This document shows, piece after piece, positions 26,650 to 35,441 of a stretch of DNA of 64,000 bases (the first letter of the stretch is position 1; each line of letters starts with the position of its first letter). The notes under the pieces were generated by a model. It did no database searches, was not told the origin of the DNA, and saw only the letters and a program-made list of their open reading frames with translations. The stretch comes from an uncultured Dorea sp. (GTDB lineage Bacteria; Bacillota; Clostridia; Lachnospirales; Lachnospiraceae). The position numbers were made by a program, and so were the translations under genes. The stretch spans positions 13,928 through 77,927 of the forward strand of contig CAJTVY010000013.1 in the NCBI GenBank assembly GCA_910579925.1, given 5' to 3'.

Positions 26650-28071
26650 ATGTCAAATATTTTAAAAGTAACGAACCCAACTGTGGCATATGAGAACAAT
26701 ACGGTGAACAAGCAGACGCCATCCCAGCAGGCGGACGACTTAAGTATTAAGAATCCTGTCGAGGCGAACCGGGTAGGCAGAGCGGACGGAAGAACGGAGG
26801 CGGGAGGAGACGACGGAGGGCAGAAGGGTATCTCCTATGAATCGAACTTCGGCAGTTTCGTACAGTCCTTAAGGGATATGCCAAGGCTTGGGGAGATCAT
26901 GACCAAGATGATCTTCGGCGGAATGGCCAATCTGGTGGAATCCGGGATCGGCAAGGGGACGGCGGAAGAGATTCAGGCGTTTTTTCAGATGCTTGAGATG
27001 TCCCCGGAGAAATTAAATGAATTTATGAAAAGCCAGATGGCAGGCGCCAACCGTCTGCAGGGGCCTTTGTTTGACGTAATGCGTCAGATTATGGGCGAAG
27101 CGACGACGGTGGAATTAAAGGCCGGGGTTCTGGATTTTCTGAAAAAATATAACGACATGTCCTCGGGTAAGCATATTCTTGAGAATATCAAGGGTACTCT
27201 TGAGGATATCGAAGGCCGTATGTTTCGAAATGACCGGGATGGGCTTCAGCGGCTTGCGGCCCGGCTGAAGCCGCATACGATGGCCAACAACGCTGCCAAT
27301 GTGAGAATGCTCAAGGAACAGATTATTCCTTATATGGGAAAATATGTTGCGGATAACCGGGAGATGGGGAAGCTGCGCGACCTGGTGACGTTGGTTGCGT
27401 TTAACACGGCCCGTTATGAGAGCGGGGGACTTGAGAAGGTGGTTGCCGCATTCCAGAGACTGATGGATTTTCCGACCTTCAATAAGCATTTCCCGGGAAT
27501 GACGGGGAAGGACCTGCGGGATATGCTGATGAATGTGGATTACGACCGGGCGGCCGGGAAGAATGAACTGACCGATAAGCTGCTGAATATTATGTCCGCA
27601 GGCGTGAAAGGAGAGGCCGGGATTGAGAACAGGGAACAGTTTATCAATATTATGCGGAGTGTGCTGGTGAATGAAAGCGTCTATATGCCGGTTATGCACG
27701 TGATGCTTCCTGTAATCCTGGACGGCGTGCCGATGTTTTCGGAGATGTGGGTGGATCCGGATGAGGAGTCGGGGAATCCAGGATCTAAGGAACGCGGGGT
27801 GAAGCTTCTGCTTAAGTTTGACATGAAAGATGTTGGCTTTTTTGATATAATGTTGTATTATGAGAAGGGAAAGATAGATATGCTGCTCCACTATCCAGAG
27901 GAACTTTCGGGGCATGAGAGCGATATCCGCGAGAATATCCGTAAGATCATGCGTAAGAATGAACTGGAACTGGAGTATCTCGGCGTAGAACAGGGGAAGG
28001 CGCCGATTCCGGTACATACTGCATTCCCGAAGATATTCGAAAGGAGAAATTCGATCAATGTCACAATATGA
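26650..28071 (+). CDS. FliK-like flagellar protein (YlqG-type partner of FlhB-like)
   Basis: A 473-aa protein with a polar, flexible first 60 residues and a long helical middle. The beta-rich C-terminal part (about 345-450, VMHVMLPVILDGVPMFSEMW; LLLKFDMKDVGFFDIMLYY) resembles the FliK C-terminal domain of hook-length control proteins. It is immediately followed, with a 14-nt overlap, by a stand-alone FlhB-like protein. This is the ylqG-ylqH arrangement of Bacillus, where the partners look like the switch pair FliK-FlhB. A role in export specificity is inferred. It diverges from cheA. Confidence 0.6.
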   Translation: MSNILKVTNPTVAYENNTVNKQTPSQQADDLSIKNPVEANRVGRADGRTEAGGDDGGQKGISYESNFGSFVQSLRDMPRLGEIMTKMIFGGMANLVESGIGKGTAEEIQAFFQMLEMSPEKLNEFMKSQMAGANRLQGPLFDVMRQIMGEATTVELKAGVLDFLKKYNDMSSGKHILENIKGTLEDIEGRMFRNDRDGLQRLAARLKPHTMANNAANVRMLKEQIIPYMGKYVADNREMGKLRDLVTLVAFNTARYESGGLEKVVAAFQRLMDFPTFNKHFPGMTGKDLRDMLMNVDYDRAAGKNELTDKLLNIMSAGVKGEAGIENREQFINIMRSVLVNESVYMPVMHVMLPVILDGVPMFSEMWVDPDEESGNPGSKERGVKLLLKFDMKDVGFFDIMLYYEKGKIDMLLHYPEELSGHESDIRENIRKIMRKNELELEYLGVEQGKAPIPVHTAFPKIFERRNSINVTI

Positions 28072-28423
28072 GGACGTGATGAACAAGAAAGCAGTCGCGC
28101 TCCGGTATGATGAGAATAAAGACGTGGCGCCGGTGATTGTTGCATCGGGGCTTGGATATATGGCGGAGCGGATTGTGGAGATGGCGAACGAGAACGGTGT
28201 GCCGGTCTATGAAGATAACTCGCTGGCGACGGTGCTGACGCAGTTAGATCTGGGTACGGCGATCCCGGAGGAGCTCTATCAGGCGATTGTGGATATCTAT
28301 GCTTATTTTCTGAAATATAATCCCGAGAAGAAGCGGGAGGCTGAGGAAGCGAAGGCAAGAGCGGCGGCACAAGCGCAGGAAGAGAGTGAAAAGGGAGAAG
28401 AAGAGGTAGAAGAGAATGAATAA
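28058..28423 (+). CDS. Stand-alone FlhB C-terminal-like protein (YlqH/FhlB type)
   Basis: A 121-aa protein equivalent to the cytoplasmic FlhB/EscU/YscU domain without its membrane part. Residues 10-80 follow the family: KKAVALRYDENKDVAPVIVA, GYMAERIVEMANENGVPVYED, and IPEELYQAIVDIYAYF. The NPTH self-cleavage site of true FlhB is replaced (VMNKK before the AVALRY strand), so it cannot process itself. The tail is Glu/Lys/Ala-rich. In Salmonella and Bacillus such proteins can partly stand in for the FlhB domain. Its start overlaps the FliK-like gene, with GAAAGGAG upstream. Confidence 0.85.
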   Translation: MSQYEDVMNKKAVALRYDENKDVAPVIVASGLGYMAERIVEMANENGVPVYEDNSLATVLTQLDLGTAIPEELYQAIVDIYAYFLKYNPEKKREAEEAKARAAAQAQEESEKGEEEVEENE

Positions 28424-28583
28424 GAGTTCCTGGGACAAAAGGGGCGTTTGATTATCGGATAAGCGGAGCCGGCGGGTTATGTGAACTTGCGACGGGCTTC
28501 GTTTTTATATGGAAGAGAATGCCTGTTTTGCATACTTTGTATGAAGACGGGCGCTGAAAGTACGGCCAGAGAATAGTGTGGAC

Positions 28584-28610
28584 TAAGGAAATTTTAGGAT
28601 TGGCCGATAT
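28584..28610 (+). promoter_or_regulatory. Sigma-D promoter for the glycerophosphate genes
   Basis: TAAG (28584-28587), 15 nt, GCCGATAT (28603-28610), the best overall match to TAAA-N15-GCCGATAT in the window. It lies 48 nt ahead of ATG 28658. Confidence 0.75.
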
Positions 28611-28657
28611 ATAAATTAGGTGTAAAAAATTAGAGACGGAAAGAGGAAGATGGGAGT

Positions 28658-30004
28658 ATGACGAAAGCGCAGAAAAAGCAGGCTGTGGATTCCCTGAAAC
28701 TGCTTGGCCAGGCACATGACGGGATTAAGAAGATGATAGAAGCCGGGAATGACAAAGCGGCGCTGGATCTTTTGTCTCAGTGCCAGGAGTGCGCCATCCG
28801 GTTGGGAGAGATTATTGAAGCAGTAGAAGGTGAGAACTTTGTCACGATTCCTCTGATTGAGGACTATTGTGAACTGGCATATCAGATCTATGAGAAGATT
28901 TTAAAGAACGGTCGGATCAATGTAAGTCAGGTGAATAAGGCGTTGCGTAGATCTCTGGTCAGGGTAGAGAACAGCGTGAAGAATGAGATTACAGAACGTA
29001 TGGAGGTCGTATTCCTTCCATATAAAGCTTCTATGTGGGATTCGCTGGAAAGTGTGTGGAAGGCTGCGGACGAAGATCCCAATTGTGATGCATATGTCGT
29101 CCCCATTCCTTATTATGATAAGAACCCGGATGGAAGTTTCCGCAAGGAGCATTATGAAGGCGGCGAATATCCGGCGTATGTCCCGGTCACGAGTTATCGG
29201 GAATACGATTTTGGCATGAGAAAGCCGGATATGATCTTTATTCATAATCCATATGACGATTGTAATTATGTGACGAGCGTAGCGCCGGAGTTTTATTCTG
29301 AGAATCTGAAACAATACACGGAGAAGCTGGTATATATTCCCTATTTTGTGCTCGGGGAGGTTGACCCGGATCATAAGGAGGCCCTGGAGAAAATAGCGCA
29401 TTTTTGTACTGCGCCGGGCGTTATTCATGCGGATGTGGTGATCGTTCAGTCTGAGAATATGCGAAAGGCGTATATTGATGTGCTGACCGGGGCTGCCGGA
29501 GAGAATACCAGACCTTATTGGGAGAAGAAGATCCTGGGACTTGGCTCGCCTAAGATGGATAAGGTGCTGGAATCGTCCCGGGAAGCGTGGGAGGTGCCCT
29601 GGGAATGGAGGCAGATTCTTGAGAAGCCGGACGGGAGCAGGAAGAAAGTGATCTTGTATAACACCAGCGTGACGGCGCTTTTGAATCAGGGAGAGAATAT
29701 GATTAAAAAGATGCATTCTGTGTTTGATACGTTTAAAGAGAATGTGGAAGACGTTGCGCTTCTGTGGCGTCCTCACCCGCTGATGAAAGCTACCATAGAA
29801 TCTATGCGTCCGCAGTTGTGGATGGATTATGAGAAGCTTGAGGAACGGTACCGGGAAGAAGGATGGGGAATCTATGATGATACGGTTGAACTGAACCGGG
29901 CGATTGCGTTGTGCGACGCCTATTACGGGGATGGCAGCAGTCTGGTACAGCTATGCCAGAAGGCTGGAAAGCCGGTAATGATACAGAATGTGGAGATATT
30001 ATGA
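28658..30004 (+). CDS. CDP-glycerol glycerophosphotransferase-like protein (TagF-like, GT-B)
   Basis: A 448-aa soluble protein. Residues 1-105 are helical and form a separate module. The rest resembles the CDP-glycerol:poly(glycerophosphate) transferase family. The N-terminal Rossmann half has VVFLPYKASMWDSLESVW and IFIHNPYDDCNYV. The C-terminal half has VILYNTSVTALLNQ, ALLWRPHPL and CDAYYGDGSSLVQLC, the nucleotide-contact region. It probably transfers glycerol phosphate or a related group. It has a sigma-D promoter and shares an ATGA overlap with the phosphoesterase gene, so it is expressed with late flagellar genes. The acceptor is unknown; flagellin, wall or a glycolipid are all possible. 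Confidence 0.7.
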   Translation: MTKAQKKQAVDSLKLLGQAHDGIKKMIEAGNDKAALDLLSQCQECAIRLGEIIEAVEGENFVTIPLIEDYCELAYQIYEKILKNGRINVSQVNKALRRSLVRVENSVKNEITERMEVVFLPYKASMWDSLESVWKAADEDPNCDAYVVPIPYYDKNPDGSFRKEHYEGGEYPAYVPVTSYREYDFGMRKPDMIFIHNPYDDCNYVTSVAPEFYSENLKQYTEKLVYIPYFVLGEVDPDHKEALEKIAHFCTAPGVIHADVVIVQSENMRKAYIDVLTGAAGENTRPYWEKKILGLGSPKMDKVLESSREAWEVPWEWRQILEKPDGSRKKVILYNTSVTALLNQGENMIKKMHSVFDTFKENVEDVALLWRPHPLMKATIESMRPQLWMDYEKLEERYREEGWGIYDDTVELNRAIALCDAYYGDGSSLVQLCQKAGKPVMIQNVEIL

Positions 30005-32085
30005 GATATTTGGATCTGATAGGGGGATACCGCACTGCGCTTGCAGACGGGACGCTTGTCCCGGATTCCCCGAAGCACATGGCTACTGAAGAATTCTATC
30101 GGGCATGTCCTGGCGACAGGCTTCATGTCTGTGATGAAGATTATCTGTTTGCACCGGCTGTCTTTTCTATGGAGAGGGATCCGGTTTATCTGTATAGTTA
30201 TGCATATCAGCCTGAGGAGAACTGGGCGCATTATACCAGGAATCTGACTCCCGGGGGCTACAGGCAGGAGGACTACGTCTTTGAGGAAGAGTGCTGGTTT
30301 CGTGTCTGTGTCAGAAGAACGGACGGGGAAGATCTTGGTGATACAGACCTTAGACGAGCGAAGACGCTGGTGACGCTGGAATCAGAGCCGGATAAAGGAA
30401 TGGCATACAGAGGGCCGAAGCCCTGGTTTTGTCAGGAGATTGAAGAGACTGCCAAGTCTGTGAATAGAACGAAGCCGGGCGTTATGAAACTCTGCCTGCT
30501 GACGGATACGCACTATACTTTGAACGGCACGTGGGAAGATACGGCCTGTAATATCCGCAGCGTGGCCCGTCAGGTAAGTTATGATGCTATCATCCATCTG
30601 GGAGATCTTACAGACGGTATGGTTTCAAAAACGATGACAGAGAAGTATGTAGGGCGCATTCTGGATGATCTGGAATCGTGCGGAAGCCCGGTCTATGTAA
30701 CGATGGGGAATCATGACAGTAATTATTTCCGCAACAGGAACAATGAATATACGGTTGGCGAGATGCGAAGAATCTATCGACTGGGTGGAGAAGAAGAGAG
30801 GCTTGATTATTATGTGGATGCGCCCGGATTTTCTGTGCGGATGATTTTTCTGTCTTCCTTTGATGACAAGGCGCGTATTCGCTATGGGTATACGAAAGAG
30901 CAGATAAATTGGCTGGAAGGTGTCTTTTCTACGGCAGAAGCGGGAACCAGATTCTTAATTTTTTCCCATGCTGCCCCTCTTGCAAAGCTGGATTACTGGA
31001 GTTTTCATGTACGAAACGGCGAGAAACTGCTTGACGTTCTGGAGAAATATAACCGTCTGGAACAGTATCAGATTGTCGGGTTTTTCTATGGACATACCCA
31101 TGCGGATTACATTTTTGAGGAATGCAGTTTCCCGGTGGTGTCTGTAGGATGTGCAAAGCTTGAATATTTTACGGATAAGAAGCCGCCGGGGGCGGCGGCA
31201 TGGCCAAGGAGCGCAGATACAGTGACGCAGGATCTCTGGGACAGCGTTCTGATCGACTTTGAGAGGCAGAAGGTCAGGATGGTACGCTTTGGAGCCGGGT
31301 ATGACCGGGAGGTTTCCTTTGAAAAGAAAGAGAGTACCTACAAGAAAGTAGAAATCCTACGGCGGTCGAAACGGATAACGAAGGTATGGGCGCATCGCGG
31401 GGCAAGCGCCCATGCGCCGGAGAATACCCTTCCTGCATTTGAACTGGCCGAGGTCCTGGGAGCGGACGGGATTGAACTGGACGTTCAGTTATCGAAAGAC
31501 GGTGTGCCGGTGGTGATCCATGATGAACGGATTGACAGGGTAAGCGATGGAGCGGGGAATGTCCGGGATTATACACTGGAGGAACTGCGAGGGTTTAACA
31601 TGAATCAGAAGTTTCCTGCATATGGACATGTGGTGATGCCAACCCTTTCGGAAGTGTACGACCTGGTGAAAAGGACGGATCTGGTCGTTAACCTGGAACT
31701 AAAGAATAGCGTCGTGTTCTATGAAGGGATGGAAGAACTGGTACTGGAACTTGCGAGGGAGAAGAGACTTGAGGACAGGGTGATCTATTCCTCCTTTAAT
31801 CATTATTCGATGAGGAAGCTGAAGAAACTGGATCCGTCGGCAAGGGTTGCGCTTCTCTATTCAGACGGGATTCTGGATGCGGCTGGATATGCAGAAAGGA
31901 ACGGAGCGTACGCCGTCCATCCTTCGCTTAAGAATATGGAATATCCGGGCTTGGATCTGGTGCGGGAGTGCCATGACAGGAATATCCGAGTTCATGTATG
32001 GACGGTGAATGAAGAGGCGGATCTTGCGAGTATGAAGGCTGCCGGGGTGGATGCCGTAATTACGAATTATGTGGAAAAAGGATAG
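30001..32085 (+). CDS. Metallophosphoesterase-glycerophosphodiester phosphodiesterase fusion
   Basis: A 694-aa protein with two hydrolase domains. After an N-terminal region of about 150 residues comes a calcineurin-like phosphoesterase (LLTDTHYT, HLGDLTDG, TMGNHDSN, FSHAAP and GHTHAD, all metal ligands present). From about residue 460 a GDPD domain follows, with AHRGASAHAPENT, DGIELDVQLSKDG, VVIHDE, NLELKN and a closing VWTVNE. The pairing suggests cleavage of a glycerophospho compound in two steps. No signal peptide is seen, so it probably acts in the cytoplasm. ATG 30001 overlaps the previous stop; the frame is open from 29911, but that part is a shadow of the upstream gene. Confidence 0.85.
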   Translation: MRYLDLIGGYRTALADGTLVPDSPKHMATEEFYRACPGDRLHVCDEDYLFAPAVFSMERDPVYLYSYAYQPEENWAHYTRNLTPGGYRQEDYVFEEECWFRVCVRRTDGEDLGDTDLRRAKTLVTLESEPDKGMAYRGPKPWFCQEIEETAKSVNRTKPGVMKLCLLTDTHYTLNGTWEDTACNIRSVARQVSYDAIIHLGDLTDGMVSKTMTEKYVGRILDDLESCGSPVYVTMGNHDSNYFRNRNNEYTVGEMRRIYRLGGEEERLDYYVDAPGFSVRMIFLSSFDDKARIRYGYTKEQINWLEGVFSTAEAGTRFLIFSHAAPLAKLDYWSFHVRNGEKLLDVLEKYNRLEQYQIVGFFYGHTHADYIFEECSFPVVSVGCAKLEYFTDKKPPGAAAWPRSADTVTQDLWDSVLIDFERQKVRMVRFGAGYDREVSFEKKESTYKKVEILRRSKRITKVWAHRGASAHAPENTLPAFELAEVLGADGIELDVQLSKDGVPVVIHDERIDRVSDGAGNVRDYTLEELRGFNMNQKFPAYGHVVMPTLSEVYDLVKRTDLVVNLELKNSVVFYEGMEELVLELAREKRLEDRVIYSSFNHYSMRKLKKLDPSARVALLYSDGILDAAGYAERNGAYAVHPSLKNMEYPGLDLVRECHDRNIRVHVWTVNEEADLASMKAAGVDAVITNYVEKG

Positions 32086-32135
32086 TTTTTGGCAGGGATA
32101 TGGAGTAGAAATCTTGAAAACATAAAGTTTATATA

Positions 32136-32162
32136 TTATATTTTATAGTTATTATACGATAT
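32136..32162 (+). promoter_or_regulatory. Possible sigma-D-like promoter (TTAT-N15-TACGATAT)
   Basis: TTAT (32136-32139), 15 nt, TACGATAT (32155-32162), 22 nt before ATG 32185. The region is AT-rich, so a chance match is possible. Confidence 0.35.
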
Positions 32163-32184
32163 TATAAGAAGGGACATTATCCAG

Positions 32185-33525
32185 ATGAAGAAAGTTATAA
32201 CGTATGGAACGTACGATCTGTTTCACGAGGGACATTACAATCTGCTCAAGAGGGCGAAAGCGCTTGGGGATTATCTGATCGTAGGTGTCACTACGGAATA
32301 TTATGATCTGCAGAGAGGAAAACTGAATGTTGTCAATTCTGTTCTTGAGCGTGTAGAGAACGTGAAGAAGACAGGCTTGGCGGATGAGATTATCATAGAG
32401 GATCACGATGGACAGAAGCAGGAAGATATTCAGAAGATGAAAGCAGATATCTTTGCAATCGGTTCAGACTGGACTGGCGCATTTGACTATCTTAGGGAAT
32501 TCTGCGAAGTGGTGTATCTGGAACGAACCCCCGACATTTCATCTACAATGTTAAGAGCGAGCAAATATCCGATCCGCCAGCTCGGTATCGTTGGAACCGG
32601 CCGGATTGCGCCAAGGTTCCTGGCAGAGGCGAAATTTGTCAGCGGGATAAATGTACGGGCCGCTTATAATCCGAACGAGGAAAGCGTAGGAAACTTTGGG
32701 AAGAAACATGAACTGGAAGCTTACTGGAAGGATTTTTCAGAGTTTCTGGGGCGCGTAGATGCAATCTATATTGCATCTCCTCACGAAACGCATTATAATT
32801 ATGCTAAGAGAGCGATTGAAGAAGGGCGGCATGTGCTGTGTGAAAAGCCGTTGACATTTACCATTAAGGAAGCGGAAGAACTCTACGAGCTTGCCAGGGA
32901 AAAAGGCGTTGTACTGATGGAAGGGATCAAGACGGCATATTGTCCGGGATTCATGCAGATGATGAATGTTGCGCGCAGTGGAGTGATCGGAGAAGTGAAG
33001 GATGTGGAGGCCTGCTTTTCCCGGCTTACGGCTTCTCATATGCGTGAGATGGCGGATCAGAAGTATGGAGGGGCGTTTCTTGAATTTGGAAGTTATACGC
33101 TTTTGCCAATCTTTAAATTGCTTGGATGTAATTACGAGTCTGTAGAGTTTGATAGTATTCTTGCAGAGAACGGGGTGGATCTTTATTCCAAGATCCATTT
33201 CCGGTACAAGGAAGCGCTTGCTCTGTCGAAGACCGGTATCGGAGCCAAATCGGAAGGACAGCTTGTGATTGCAGGGACAAAAGGATATATTCTGTCTGAG
33301 TCGCCGTGGTGGCTTACAAGATCTTTTGTGGTACGGTTTGAGGATCCGGGTAAGGTGGAGCGGTATTCTCCTAAATTTTTAGGAGACGGGCTTCGATATG
33401 AGATTGCGGATTTTGTCTCTAAGATGAATGGGAATGAGAGAATGTCTCACTGCCTTACCAGGGAAGAGTCTATTGCTATGGCAGGGGTGGTTGAGAAGTT
33501 TATGGAACGACGTAATAAAATATAA
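32185..33525 (+). CDS. Glycerol-3-phosphate cytidylyltransferase-like / Gfo-Idh-MocA oxidoreductase fusion
   Basis: A 446-aa two-domain protein. Residues 1-130 are a TagD-like nucleotidyltransferase: the opening GTYDLFHEGHYNLLKRAK carries the HxGH motif, and ISSTMLRA is the RTxGISTT-type C-terminal site. Residues 132-446 are a Gfo/Idh/MocA dehydrogenase with the NAD-binding GIVGTGRIAPRF and the EKPLTF motif. It could activate glycerol phosphate with CTP and oxidise or make a sugar or polyol. It lies 99 nt after the GDPD fusion and near the TagF-like gene, so they probably form one pathway. The order of reactions is inference. Confidence 0.8.
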   Translation: MKKVITYGTYDLFHEGHYNLLKRAKALGDYLIVGVTTEYYDLQRGKLNVVNSVLERVENVKKTGLADEIIIEDHDGQKQEDIQKMKADIFAIGSDWTGAFDYLREFCEVVYLERTPDISSTMLRASKYPIRQLGIVGTGRIAPRFLAEAKFVSGINVRAAYNPNEESVGNFGKKHELEAYWKDFSEFLGRVDAIYIASPHETHYNYAKRAIEEGRHVLCEKPLTFTIKEAEELYELAREKGVVLMEGIKTAYCPGFMQMMNVARSGVIGEVKDVEACFSRLTASHMREMADQKYGGAFLEFGSYTLLPIFKLLGCNYESVEFDSILAENGVDLYSKIHFRYKEALALSKTGIGAKSEGQLVIAGTKGYILSESPWWLTRSFVVRFEDPGKVERYSPKFLGDGLRYEIADFVSKMNGNERMSHCLTREESIAMAGVVEKFMERRNKI

Positions 33526-33536
33526 AGGAGGAATTG

Positions 33537-34289
33537 ATGACCATGAAGCAGAATATGAAGAGATTTGCGGCATTTGCAATGGCAGCGGTGATGACAGTGG
33601 CTTTTCCGGCGTCTGTAGCAGCGGAGGAACTGGAACATGGAGATGAAAAGGCGGGTGTCGGAGAGGTAGAAGGCAGCGTTAAGCAGGATATTTACCAGGT
33701 TGTACTGCCTACGGTTACGGACAACATGTTCAATTTTATCATTGACCCTCAGGGGCTGATTAACAAGACGGAGGGCGCAGCGTATGACGGTAAGACTTTT
33801 GAAGAAGGCGGGACGCTGTTCTTTGAGAGGAAAGACGGCGGCGTGGAAGAGGATTACAGCAGCATGAGCGATGCCATTAAGATTATGAACCGCAGTTCCG
33901 TAGCGATTGATGTTGCGGTGGATGTTCGGGTGGAGGCGGAGTCGCTGAATGGTATTACGCTTACCGGGGATAAAGAGTTCACGGATGATACGGGGGCGAG
34001 TCTTTATCTGGCGTTGACGGATGGAGAAGAGACCGTGCCGATCGGTGCGGACGGAGTGTCTATGAACGTGACGGTTGATGCGGCGCCGGAAGGAGCATAT
34101 GAGTATTCCTATGACGAGGAGACGGGGGAATATACATATGAGATGAGCAGCGATCTGAGCGGGATTGAGTTCCCGGAGTATTCGTTCCAGCTTGTGGGAG
34201 CGTCCAATGAGAAAGGGGACTGGTCTGAGCTTAAAGGGGCGGTTCCGAAGATTCTGGTTTCCTGGAAGATTACGCCAAAGAGTGAGTAG
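33537..34289 (+). CDS. Secreted protein with signal peptide, unknown family
   Basis: Residues 1-29 form a signal peptide (MKRF then AAFAMAAVMTVAFPASVAA, cleavage likely after AAE or before ELE). The mature 220 residues are acidic and beta-rich: DIYQVVLPTV, FNFIIDPQGL, KIMNRSSVAIDVAVDVRV, FQLVGASNEKGDW and ILVSWKITP. The pattern recalls WxL-like or spore/cell-surface accessory proteins, but I do not recognise it. AAGGAGG lies 5 nt ahead of ATG 33537; a TTG at 33534 and an ATG at 33543 are alternatives. It follows the TagD fusion by 11 nt and is closed by a strong terminator, so it is the last gene of the glycerophosphate set. Confidence 0.75.
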   Translation: MTMKQNMKRFAAFAMAAVMTVAFPASVAAEELEHGDEKAGVGEVEGSVKQDIYQVVLPTVTDNMFNFIIDPQGLINKTEGAAYDGKTFEEGGTLFFERKDGGVEEDYSSMSDAIKIMNRSSVAIDVAVDVRVEAESLNGITLTGDKEFTDDTGASLYLALTDGEETVPIGADGVSMNVTVDAAPEGAYEYSYDEETGEYTYEMSSDLSGIEFPEYSFQLVGASNEKGDWSELKGAVPKILVSWKITPKSE

Positions 34290-34301
34290 GAGACAGAGAA
34301 T

Positions 34302-34351
34302 AAGGCGGAGGAGTAAAGAAAACTATATTTCTTTACTCCTCCGCCTTTTTG
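34302..34351 (+). terminator. Strong rho-independent terminator
   Basis: About 19 bp of perfect stem (AAGGCGGAGGAGTAAAGAA with its complement) and a short loop, followed by TTTTT. It separates the motility-linked set from the accessory region. Confidence 0.92.
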
Positions 34352-34393
34352 AGTATTTTCAATATAAGAGAAATGATTTGTAAACTGCCGGAT

Positions 34394-35212
34394 TTAGGAA
34401 ATCAGCCACTTTTTTTCGTCTTCTTTTGTCTTGCATTTGTTAATAAAAGGAATATTTTTAGAGAGTCCCGTTTTCTCAAATTCTTTTGATAATAAGTCTA
34501 GGAAGTTTATCAGAGGGGTCTGTCCTTCCCTGGTTTTCGCAATAATGTTAAACAGGCAGTCTGCCCGTGGTTCGGAGAAGGTCATGTCCTGCATGTTATA
34601 AGCGATTCCTTCGCCTAATCCTACCGGGGAATGGCTGCTGGGCTGCCATACAAAGTGGGGCACAGAAGCGCCGGGCGAACAGAAACCAGAAAGAAAGCGC
34701 ATCTGATCTTTGAGATGGCTGATGACTGATAAGCCGCCCCTGGGGGGATTGGGAACCCGGTTATAGATTACTATTTTATCCAGTTTTACGGGATTCAGAT
34801 TGGCTTCACTGCCGAGTAATATCTTATATTGATAGACTGACTGCGCAAAAGTTTCTCTGGACTGGCAGTACCCCCATAATTTAAGCGCTGCATCGATGGC
34901 GGCTGTCTGAGAGGAGATATTGGCGACTACACGGGCAACCAGATAAGGGCCTTGAGGCGACTGGGTTCCTGGATAGACGTGATAATAGCCTTGAACATTC
35001 CGAGTGATGGAGGGCTCTTCGGCTATGTCCAGAAACGAACGCTCCTGCGGCTCTGGAACCTGGTCAAAATAGAGGTTTCCCTGCTGAGGCGGTTCGGCGG
35101 TGAGGTAATGGTATATCTTGTCTTTTGTGGCATTGGGTGTTTTGCAGCAGCCTTTGTCGTCATAATAATGCTGGTAGATTGGTTCGAGCATGTCTAAGTA
35201 TGCTGAATACAT
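34394..35212 (-). CDS. Unknown protein, weak HopA1-family resemblance
   Basis: A 272-aa soluble protein. Order of segments: N-terminal helix with MLEPIYQHYYDDKG, a strand-rich part YYHVYPGTQSPQGPYLVAR, the segment AAIDAALKLWGYC, then QYKILLGSEANLNPVKLDKIVIY, and a final region with GLGEGIAYNM and RADCLFNIIAK. This order (ligand-like NxT/IY strand, then GEG and R.D.LF near the end) recalls the HopA1 effector family. I hold that at low confidence, and it could be a distinct accessory protein. GGAGG precedes ATG 35212. It stands alone on the minus strand. Confidence 0.5.
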   Translation of the reverse strand: MYSAYLDMLEPIYQHYYDDKGCCKTPNATKDKIYHYLTAEPPQQGNLYFDQVPEPQERSFLDIAEEPSITRNVQGYYHVYPGTQSPQGPYLVARVVANISSQTAAIDAALKLWGYCQSRETFAQSVYQYKILLGSEANLNPVKLDKIVIYNRVPNPPRGGLSVISHLKDQMRFLSGFCSPGASVPHFVWQPSSHSPVGLGEGIAYNMQDMTFSEPRADCLFNIIAKTREGQTPLINFLDLLSKEFEKTGLSKNIPFINKCKTKEDEKKWLIS

Positions 35213-35441
35213 GTGAATCCTCCGTTTCGATTTTCGTTTGTTGTCAGAATTGATATGAATGATTCCCTACCATTGAAAAACACTTAAATTATATCATATA
35301 TTTGGGCATTGTGGGAAATTTTGTCGAAATTTTTCCTCGAATATGATATACTAGGAACGGTTTCGCAATTGTAAAGTCGGAGAGAGAATGAAGATTCTCT
35401 CTATTTCTTATACTATTTTTTAAATTAGAGGAGGGCTTTAC

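Noticed and set aside
27115..28086. Long antisense frame (323 aa) opposite the FliK-like gene
   Set aside because: His/Arg/Pro-rich composition, no ribosome binding site, and the plus-strand frame has domain similarity and operon context.
28901..29776. Antisense frame (291 aa) opposite the TagF-like gene
   Set aside because: Shadow frame with Arg/His/Ile bias; the plus strand has recognisable motifs.
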